NCBI GenBank assembly: GCA_905612305.1
Contig: CAJQRK010000060.1
Span: 1-49,778 of the forward strand
DNA length: 49,778 nucleotides
Source: an uncultured Flavobacteriales bacterium
Lineage (GTDB): Bacteria; Bacteroidota; Bacteroidia; Flavobacteriales; BACL11
Direction: 5' to 3'
Shown: in pieces, positions 44,293 through 49,778 of the stretch
Layout: every line of letters begins with the position of its first letter
How positions within the stretch are numbered: position 1 is the first letter of the stretch
The notes under the pieces: generated by a model
Databases searched by the model: none
What the model saw: the letters and a program-made list of their open reading frames with translations, nothing else
What the model was told of the DNA's origin: nothing
Program-made: the position numbers and the translations under genes

Positions 44293-44616
44293 TTATAACA
44301 TTCCTAGTTCTAATTTGGCTTCTTCACTCATCATGTCTTTGGTCCAAGTGGGCTCGAAAACAATTTCCACTTTCACCTTTTTTACGGCAGGAATTACTTT
44401 TACTTTTTCTTCCACTTCAACAGGAAGCGTTTCTGCAACTGGGCAATTTGGAGAGGTGAGAGTCATGGTAATGTTCACATCACAATCCTCACTAACTTCA
44501 ACATCATAAATAAGACCCAAAGCGTAAATATTTACCGGAATTTCTGGATCGTAAATCTCACAGATTACCTCCACAACATCTTCTCCTATTTTTTGTAATT
44601 CTTCTTCTGTTTTCAT
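44293..44616 (-). CDS. SUF system Fe-S assembly protein, MIP18/DUF59 family (SufT-like)
   Basis: This 107-aa protein is a MIP18/DUF59 domain from end to end. The family blocks are EVICEIYDPEIPVNIYALGL and TLTSPNCPVAETLP with the conserved Cys of SPNCP, then VEIVFEPTWTKDMMSEEAKL. These proteins help mature Fe-S proteins, probably by carrying or transferring clusters. It lies 1 nt after sufE and 3 nt before the DUF2480 gene in the suf operon. Confidence 0.92.
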   Translation of the reverse strand: MKTEEELQKIGEDVVEVICEIYDPEIPVNIYALGLIYDVEVSEDCDVNITMTLTSPNCPVAETLPVEVEEKVKVIPAVKKVKVEIVFEPTWTKDMMSEEAKLELGML

Positions 44617-44617
44617 T

Positions 44618-45037
44618 TTATTTATTGTTTAGCGCTAGTGCGTAGAGTTTCATTTTTTTTATCATTGAAACTAATCCGTTTGCTCTTGTTGCTGATAATT
44701 GTTCTTTTAGGCCAATAGCATCAATAAAACTTAAATCAGCACTTACAATTTCTGCTGCTTTTTGATTAGAAAGCACATTTATTAGAATAGCAATAATTCC
44801 TTTTGTCATAATTGCATCACTATCTGCTGTATAAATTATTTTTTCATCTTGCTTTTCAGCATGTAGCCAGACTCTACTTTGGCATCCTTTTATAAGACTA
44901 TCTTCTGTTTTGTATTTCTCTTCAATAGGGGCTAATTCTTTTCCTAAGTCAATCAGATATTCGTACTTCTGTATCCAATCGTCAAACATCTCAAAATCTT
45001 CTATAATTCCCGCTTGTATGTCTTTTATAGTTCCCAT
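44618..45037 (-). CDS. sufE: SufE sulfur acceptor
   Basis: SufE accepts persulfide sulfur from SufS and passes it to the SufBCD scaffold. The 139-aa protein has the acceptor cysteine in SLIKGCQSRVWLHA and the family helix YEYLIDLGKELAPIEEKYK. Its length is typical. It directly follows the sufS stop codon with no gap, consistent with a stable SufS-SufE pair made from one transcript. Confidence 0.94.
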   Translation of the reverse strand: MGTIKDIQAGIIEDFEMFDDWIQKYEYLIDLGKELAPIEEKYKTEDSLIKGCQSRVWLHAEKQDEKIIYTADSDAIMTKGIIAILINVLSNQKAAEIVSADLSFIDAIGLKEQLSATRANGLVSMIKKMKLYALALNNK

Positions 45038-46252
45038 TTAAGATAACATTTCTTGCGCCTTTTTAATGGCGCCTATGCAAATATCTACCTCTGTTTTGGT
45101 ATTGTATACCGCAAGTGAAATTCTTACTGTACCTGGGATATTATAACGCTTCATGATCGGCTGGGTACAATGGTGTCCTGTTCGGATTGCAATTCCCATT
45201 TTATCTACAATCGTTCCAATATCATAAGGATGAATCCCTTTAATATTGAAAGAAATTATTCCTGATTTATTTTTGGATGTTCCATACAGTCTAGCTCCTT
45301 CAATTTTTAATATTTCAGATGTTGCGTATTGCAAAAGGCCATCCTCATATTTCGTAATGTTTTTAACGCCTAATTCTCTAATGAAATCAATGGAAGATTT
45401 AAAAGCAATTACTCCTCCAATATTTGGAGTCCCAGCTTCAAATTTATAGGGTAAAGACGCATAAGTAGTTTTTTCAAAACTTACTTCTTTTATCATTTCC
45501 CCTCCCCCTTGATAAGGTGGTAATGTGTTTAATATTTCCTCTTTTCCGTACAACACACCTACTCCTGTTGGACCGTACATTTTATGTGCTGAAAAGCAAT
45601 AAAAGTCAGCATCCAATTCTTGCATATTTAAACAAATATGAGAAGCGGCTTGCGCTCCATCAATTAGTACTTTTGCGCCAATCAAATGAGATTTTTCAAT
45701 AATTTCTTTAATAGGATTTATCGTTCCTAATGTATTAGACACATGAGAAACCGCTACTAGCTTTGTATTTTCAGAAAGAAGATTATTAAAATTTTCCATA
45801 TCTAAACTACCATTATCCAAAAGCGGAATTACTTTTAAAGTAGACCCGCTTATCTCACAGCACATTTGCCACGGTACAATGTTGGAATGGTGTTCCAGCT
45901 CTGAAATGATAATTTCATCTCCCTTTTTCAAAAGAGAACGAAAGCCATTCGCAACTAAATTAATTGAGTCAGTTGTCCCTTTGGTAAAGATGATTTCATG
46001 ATTATGCTTGGCGCTAATAAACTGTTGAATAGTTTTTCTTGTTGCCTCAAATTTATCAGTAGCCAAACCACTTAAAAAATGAACCCCCCTGTGCACATTA
46101 GCATTTTCTTCTTGGTAATAATTACTTACCGCATCAATAACTGATTGAGGTTTCTGAGTAGTAGCTCCATTGTCAAAATATACTAAGTCCTTATCATTTA
46201 CTTTGCGTTTAAGAATAGGGAATTGCTCGCGTATTTTGTTTACATCAAACAT
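45038..46252 (-). CDS. sufS: Cysteine desulfurase SufS
   Basis: SufS is a PLP enzyme that takes sulfur from cysteine as a persulfide. The 404-aa protein has the PLP Lys in YCFSAHKMYGPTGVGVLYG and the catalytic Cys in IRTGHHCTQPIMKR, the short-loop form typical of type II desulfurases. YFDNGATTQKPQSVIDAV and SELEHHSNIVPWQ are other family blocks. It shares one base with the end of sufD, so it is translationally coupled. SufE, encoded next, stimulates it. Confidence 0.96.
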   Translation of the reverse strand: MFDVNKIREQFPILKRKVNDKDLVYFDNGATTQKPQSVIDAVSNYYQEENANVHRGVHFLSGLATDKFEATRKTIQQFISAKHNHEIIFTKGTTDSINLVANGFRSLLKKGDEIIISELEHHSNIVPWQMCCEISGSTLKVIPLLDNGSLDMENFNNLLSENTKLVAVSHVSNTLGTINPIKEIIEKSHLIGAKVLIDGAQAASHICLNMQELDADFYCFSAHKMYGPTGVGVLYGKEEILNTLPPYQGGGEMIKEVSFEKTTYASLPYKFEAGTPNIGGVIAFKSSIDFIRELGVKNITKYEDGLLQYATSEILKIEGARLYGTSKNKSGIISFNIKGIHPYDIGTIVDKMGIAIRTGHHCTQPIMKRYNIPGTVRISLAVYNTKTEVDICIGAIKKAQEMLS

Positions 46253-47472
46253 TATACGCTAAAATCTAGATCAACATTTAGTTTTTTAGCTAATAATTTT
46301 TGTGCTAATAGTTTTACTTCCAATATGCTAATATTTTCAATTGCTTCAGATGCAAATGCATAGGTTAAAACGGCTTTTGCTTCAGTAATTCCAATCCCTC
46401 TACTTCTCATGTAAAAAAGCGCATCTTCATCTAATTGACCAATAGTACATCCATGACTACACTTTACATCATCTGCATAAATTTCTAGTTGAGGCTTACT
46501 GTCAATAGTAGAATTTTCACTTAAAAGTAAATTATTGTTGGACTGAAAAGCATCAATTTTCTGAGCATCTTGTCTTACCATAATTTTACCATTAAAAACC
46601 CCCTTGGAATTTCCTAAATATACTCCTTTGTACATTTCATTACTTGTACAATGCGGCTGTTTATGATCCACAAAAGTATGGTTGTCTGCTAGCTGATTTT
46701 TATCTAAAATAGAAACACCATTCATATTACTTTCGCAATTACTTCCATTTTGCTCAAAATTCAGATTATTACGCGTGAAACTTCCTCCAAAAATTAAGGT
46801 ATTTATATTACAAGTTGAATCTTCTTTTTGAAAGATATTCATAGTATCAATTAGCTTTGATTTTTCTGTATTATTCTGTATTTTATTATATTCTACATTT
46901 GTGTTTTTACCACAGTCTATCTGAGTAAAGTGATTAACAAAAGAAGTTGAACTTCCTAAGTTTTGTATTTTTTCCACAAACTTTACCTCAGCATTATCCT
47001 TAATAATAATTTGGTTTCTGTATTGATTAAAGCTATTTTCAGTAGTTGTAAAAAATAGAATTTCTATTACTCCATCTACTATTGTATTGCTATCTACTTT
47101 TATGGTAAATCCATTATTGGCTAATGCAGAATTTAATTGCAAAAAAGGATCAGAAGTAGAGCATTCAAAATCTGAAAAATCTGAAAAAGTTATTCCTTCA
47201 ATTTTAGGAGTAGAAATCAATTTTCCATCAGAAAAAACTATTTTATTTTTAAAACCTAAAGAATGATTTGAGATATCTAGATGAGAGAGAGGGCTCCCAT
47301 TTTTTTCAATAGAATAATCTTCTGAAATCAACTTTTTTAAAGAAGTATATTTCCACTCTTCATCTTGAATTGTTGGAAATCCTTTTTCAAAAAAAGAATT
47401 AAGTAATTGGTTTTTATTAGAAGATATTTTTATGCCTTCTGAATAAGATTTTAAATTTTCAATTAAGCTCAC
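46252..47472 (-). CDS. sufD: SufD, Fe-S scaffold complex subunit
   Basis: SufD joins SufB and SufC in the SufBC2D scaffold that builds Fe-S clusters. The 406-aa protein has the SufB/SufD core beta-helix, with DVKCSHGCTIGQLDEDALFY and the C-terminal RSRGIGITEAKAVLTYAFASE. The first half is divergent, as in other SufD proteins. QDAQKIDAFQSNNNLLLS is the typical segment before the core. It overlaps sufC by 4 nt and sufS by 1 nt. Confidence 0.95.
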   Translation of the reverse strand: MSLIENLKSYSEGIKISSNKNQLLNSFFEKGFPTIQDEEWKYTSLKKLISEDYSIEKNGSPLSHLDISNHSLGFKNKIVFSDGKLISTPKIEGITFSDFSDFECSTSDPFLQLNSALANNGFTIKVDSNTIVDGVIEILFFTTTENSFNQYRNQIIIKDNAEVKFVEKIQNLGSSTSFVNHFTQIDCGKNTNVEYNKIQNNTEKSKLIDTMNIFQKEDSTCNINTLIFGGSFTRNNLNFEQNGSNCESNMNGVSILDKNQLADNHTFVDHKQPHCTSNEMYKGVYLGNSKGVFNGKIMVRQDAQKIDAFQSNNNLLLSENSTIDSKPQLEIYADDVKCSHGCTIGQLDEDALFYMRSRGIGITEAKAVLTYAFASEAIENISILEVKLLAQKLLAKKLNVDLDFSV

Positions 47473-48224
47473 TGGTTATCTGCTTCTTTAGTTATCCAAT
47501 CGTATCCCTTTTGATCTAGTTCGTGCGCTAGTTCTTTGCCTCCAGATTTAATAATTCTTCCATTATATAATACGTGTACAAAATCAGGAACTATATAGTC
47601 TAATAATCTTTGGTAATGCGTAATGACAACAGTTGCATTATCCTTGCATTTTAGTTTGTTTACTCCATTTGCAACAATTCTAAGGGCGTCAATATCTAGT
47701 CCAGAATCAGTTTCATCCAAAATAGATAATCTTGGCTCTAACATTGCCATCTGGAAAATTTCATTTCTTTTCTTTTCTCCTCCAGAAAAACCCTCATTCA
47801 TATTTCTGGATAAGTATCCATTTTTAATATTCAATAGTTCCATTTTTTCTCGCATCATTTTCAACAAATCTTTGGTGGGCATTGGTTTCATTCCCTTTGC
47901 TTTTCTTTGTTCTGTAATTGATGTTTTAATAAAGTTTGAAACTGAGATTCCCGGAATTTCAACAGGATATTGAAAAGAAAGAAAAACGCCTTTATGTGCC
48001 CTTTCTTCAGGAGCTAATTCCAAAAGGTCTTCTCCCTCAAAATCAATACTTCCTCCCACTACCTCATATTCATCTTTTCCAGCAATAACAGCAGCCAATG
48101 TACTTTTGCCAGAGCCATTTGGACCCATAATAGCATGCACTTCTCCTGTATTTACCTCTAGGTTTATTCCGTTTAGGATTTGATTATCCTCAATTCCTGC
48201 TTTTAAATCTTTTATTTTTAACAT
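47469..48224 (-). CDS. sufC: SufC ATPase
   Basis: SufC is the ABC-type ATPase that drives conformational change in the SufBC2D scaffold. The 251-aa protein has Walker A GPNGSGKST, the family-specific signature GFSGGEKKRNEIFQM and Walker B LSILDETDSGLD, followed by VVITHYQRLLDYI. It is soluble and lacks transporter partners. It overlaps sufD by 4 nt and follows sufB by 10 nt. Confidence 0.97.
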   Translation of the reverse strand: MLKIKDLKAGIEDNQILNGINLEVNTGEVHAIMGPNGSGKSTLAAVIAGKDEYEVVGGSIDFEGEDLLELAPEERAHKGVFLSFQYPVEIPGISVSNFIKTSITEQRKAKGMKPMPTKDLLKMMREKMELLNIKNGYLSRNMNEGFSGGEKKRNEIFQMAMLEPRLSILDETDSGLDIDALRIVANGVNKLKCKDNATVVITHYQRLLDYIVPDFVHVLYNGRIIKSGGKELAHELDQKGYDWITKEADNQ

Positions 48225-48234
48225 TTTTTTATTT

Positions 48235-49692
48235 TTAACCTACTGATCCTTCAAGGCTGATTTCTAATAATTTTTGTGCTTCTACTGCAAATTCCATTGG
48301 TAATTGATTCAGCACGTCTTTACAATAACCATTTACAATTAAGGCAATTGCTTGTTCTGTCCCTATTCCTCTTTGATTGCAATAAAATAGTTGATCTTCT
48401 CCTATTTTAGAAGTGGTTGCTTCATGCTCTATTTTGGAAGAATTGTTTTTTACTTCAATATAAGGGAATGTATGCGAGCCACATTTATCTCCCATTAATA
48501 GGGAGTCACATTGAGAGAAGTTTCTTGAGTTTGTTGCCCCCTTTGCAATTCGAACCAATCCCCTGTAATTACCATTACTTTTGCCTGCTGATATTCCTTT
48601 TGCAATAATGGTACTCTTGGTGTTTTTACCCAAATGAATCATTTTTGTACCCGTATCCGCTTGTTGAAAATTGTTGGTTACCGCTACCGAGAAAAATTCT
48701 CCGATAGAGTTATCGCCTTTTAAAATACAAGAAGGATATTTCCAAGTTACTGCAGAACCAGTTTCAACTTGCGTCCAAGAAATTTTTGCATTTTTATAAC
48801 AAATCCCTCTTTTGGTCACAAAATTAAATACCCCGCCAACACCTTCAGTATTTCCAGGATACCAATTTTGAACAGTTGAATATTTAATGTCGGCATCATC
48901 CAAAGCAATTAATTCTACTACTGCAGCATGTAATTGATTTTCATCTCGCATTGGGGCAGTACATCCTTCCAAATAACTTACTTGACTGCCTTCATCTGCA
49001 ATTAATAGTGTTCTTTCAAACTGTCCTGTTCCCGCTTCGTTTATTCTGAAATAAGTAGAAAGTTCCATAGGGCATTTTATTCCTTTTGGAATGTAGCAAA
49101 AAGAACCATCAGAAAATACTGCAGAATTTAGTGCTGAGAAAAAGTTGTCTCTATGAGGGACTACAGTCCCTAAATATTTTTTTACTAATTCTGGGTGTTC
49201 TTTAATAGCATCAGATATTGAGCAGAAAATAATCCCTAAGTCACCTAATTTTTCTTTGAAAGATGTGGCAACTGAAACAGAATCCATTACAATGTCAACT
49301 GCTACATTTGCTAACTTATTTTGCTCATCAATGGAAATCCCAAGTTTATCAAACATCTTTTTCATTTCTGGATCCAAATCATCCAAACTGTCTAATACGG
49401 GTTTTTGTTTTGGTGCAGAATAATAAATTACATCTTGATAGTTAGGCTTATCATATGTGACATTTGCCCATTCTGGCTCTTCCATTTCCAGCCAAGCCTT
49501 ATAAGCTGCTAATCGGTATTCCAACATCCATTCGGGTTCGTTTTTTTTTGCTGAAATAATACGAACTACATCCTCACTTAGTCCTTTGGGAATAGTATCC
49601 GACTCAATGTCAGTAGTAAACCCGTATTTGTATTCGGTTGAAGTTACTTTTTCTAATAATTCTTCCTCCGTTTGCCTCTTCTTTTCGCTCAT
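48235..49692 (-). CDS. sufB: SufB, Fe-S scaffold complex subunit
   Basis: SufB is the main scaffold subunit on which Fe-S clusters form. The 485-aa protein shows the conserved SSVWYIPKGI-like segment as [40 protein letters not shown], the cysteine-bearing [20 protein letters not shown], and [22 protein letters not shown] near the end. Its length is normal. It begins 12 nt after the stop of the partial sufA/iscA-type gene, so the operon starts outside the window. Confidence 0.97.
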   Translation of the reverse strand: MSEKKRQTEEELLEKVTSTEYKYGFTTDIESDTIPKGLSEDVVRIISAKKNEPEWMLEYRLAAYKAWLEMEEPEWANVTYDKPNYQDVIYYSAPKQKPVLDSLDDLDPEMKKMFDKLGISIDEQNKLANVAVDIVMDSVSVATSFKEKLGDLGIIFCSISDAIKEHPELVKKYLGTVVPHRDNFFSALNSAVFSDGSFCYIPKGIKCPMELSTYFRINEAGTGQFERTLLIADEGSQVSYLEGCTAPMRDENQLHAAVVELIALDDADIKYSTVQNWYPGNTEGVGGVFNFVTKRGICYKNAKISWTQVETGSAVTWKYPSCILKGDNSIGEFFSVAVTNNFQQADTGTKMIHLGKNTKSTIIAKGISAGKSNGNYRGLVRIAKGATNSRNFSQCDSLLMGDKCGSHTFPYIEVKNNSSKIEHEATTSKIGEDQLFYCNQRGIGTEQAIALIVNGYCKDVLNQLPMEFAVEAQKLLEISLEGSVG

Positions 49693-49704
49693 CTTCCTAA
49701 ATTA

Positions 49705-49778
49705 TTAAAGAGAAAAACTCTCTCCACAGCCACAGGTTCTGCCTGCATTCGGATTGTTAAATACAAATCCCTTTCCGT
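49705..49778 (-). CDS. HesB/IscA-family Fe-S carrier, C-terminal fragment (cut by window edge)
   Basis: Only the last 23 codons and part of another are in the window. They read GKGFVFNNPNAGRTCGCGES then FSL and a TAA stop. The C-G-C pair near the end is the cluster-binding signature of A-type carriers (SufA, IscA, ErpA). As the gene directly before sufB it is best read as a sufA/iscA-type gene heading or near the head of the suf operon. The N-terminal part and the promoter lie outside the window. Confidence 0.88.
   Translation of the reverse strand, partial: GKGFVFNNPNAGRTCGCGESFSL

Noticed and set aside
1-49778. CRISPR array, insertion sequence, tRNA/rRNA gene, prophage or defence island
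   Set aside because: I found no spaced direct repeats, transposase, integrase, cloverleaf or known defence genes; nearly all of the sequence is accounted for by ordinary genes.

Overview
The window is a contiguous chromosomal stretch from a low-GC member of the Bacteroidota, most likely the order Flavobacteriales. Lineage markers include type IX secretion (T9SS) C-terminal sorting domains of both type A and type B, the gliding lipoprotein GldH, an IPExxxVDY-family protein between rnc and pyk, a DUF2480 protein at the end of the suf operon, an S46 dipeptidyl peptidase, and the Bacteroidota -7 promoter element TAnnTTTG in front of many genes. I cannot name the genus from sequence alone.

Layout. 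1-5.8 kb (+): acpP-fabF-rnc-IPExxxVDY-pyk, an M42 aminopeptidase and a secreted CxxCH protein with a T9SS signal. 5.8-9.4 kb: pheS (-), a small lipoprotein (+), a small conserved protein (-), cvpA (+) and pgk (-). 9.4-15.8 kb (+): holB, a RicT/PSP1 protein with a CDGSH-like tail, gldH, a class A penicillin-binding protein and a two-subunit 3-oxoacid CoA-transferase. 16.0-21.5 kb (-): a fused two-domain peptide ABC ATPase, a PolB-like 3'-5' exonuclease, a serine hydrolase, a frameshifted lipB and a phosphoglucose/phosphomannose isomerase. 21.6-23.1 kb: lysS (+). 23.1-26.0 kb (-): a TauE/SafE permease, uvrC and a tiny secreted-protein remnant. 26.0-27.8 kb (+): asd and a sulfotransferase-like gene. 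27.8-32.2 kb (-): lspA, a DksA/TraR-like gene and ileS. 32.2-35.8 kb (-): a giant CotH-type T9SS cargo. 35.9-40.4 kb (+): a PLP decarboxylase, a DUF6695-like protein, a small unknown, a glutaredoxin-like protein and a PurF-like amidotransferase. 40.5-43.7 kb: an S46 peptidase (-) and rluF (+). 43.8-49.8 kb (-): the suf operon (DUF2480, DUF59, sufE, sufS, sufD, sufC, sufB and the 3' end of a sufA/iscA-type gene).

Most of the window is housekeeping: lipid and lipoyl metabolism, glycolysis, aminoacyl-tRNA synthetases, cell wall, DNA repair and Fe-S assembly. Genes are tightly packed with many 1-20 nt overlaps, and no gap exceeds 300 bp. I saw no tRNA or rRNA genes, CRISPR array, insertion sequence, prophage or recognisable defence system.

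The points most worth a second look are local. lipB is interrupted by one extra G in a G8 run. rnc appears to start at a non-canonical codon inside the end of fabF, over a terminator-like hairpin. The RicT homologue carries a CDGSH-like iron-sulfur motif as its last 22 residues. A 100-aa reading frame looks like the two ends of a much larger lamin-tail-type secreted protein joined in frame. A compact trio couples a His/Cys (possibly permuted papain-like) protein with a glutaredoxin-like protein.
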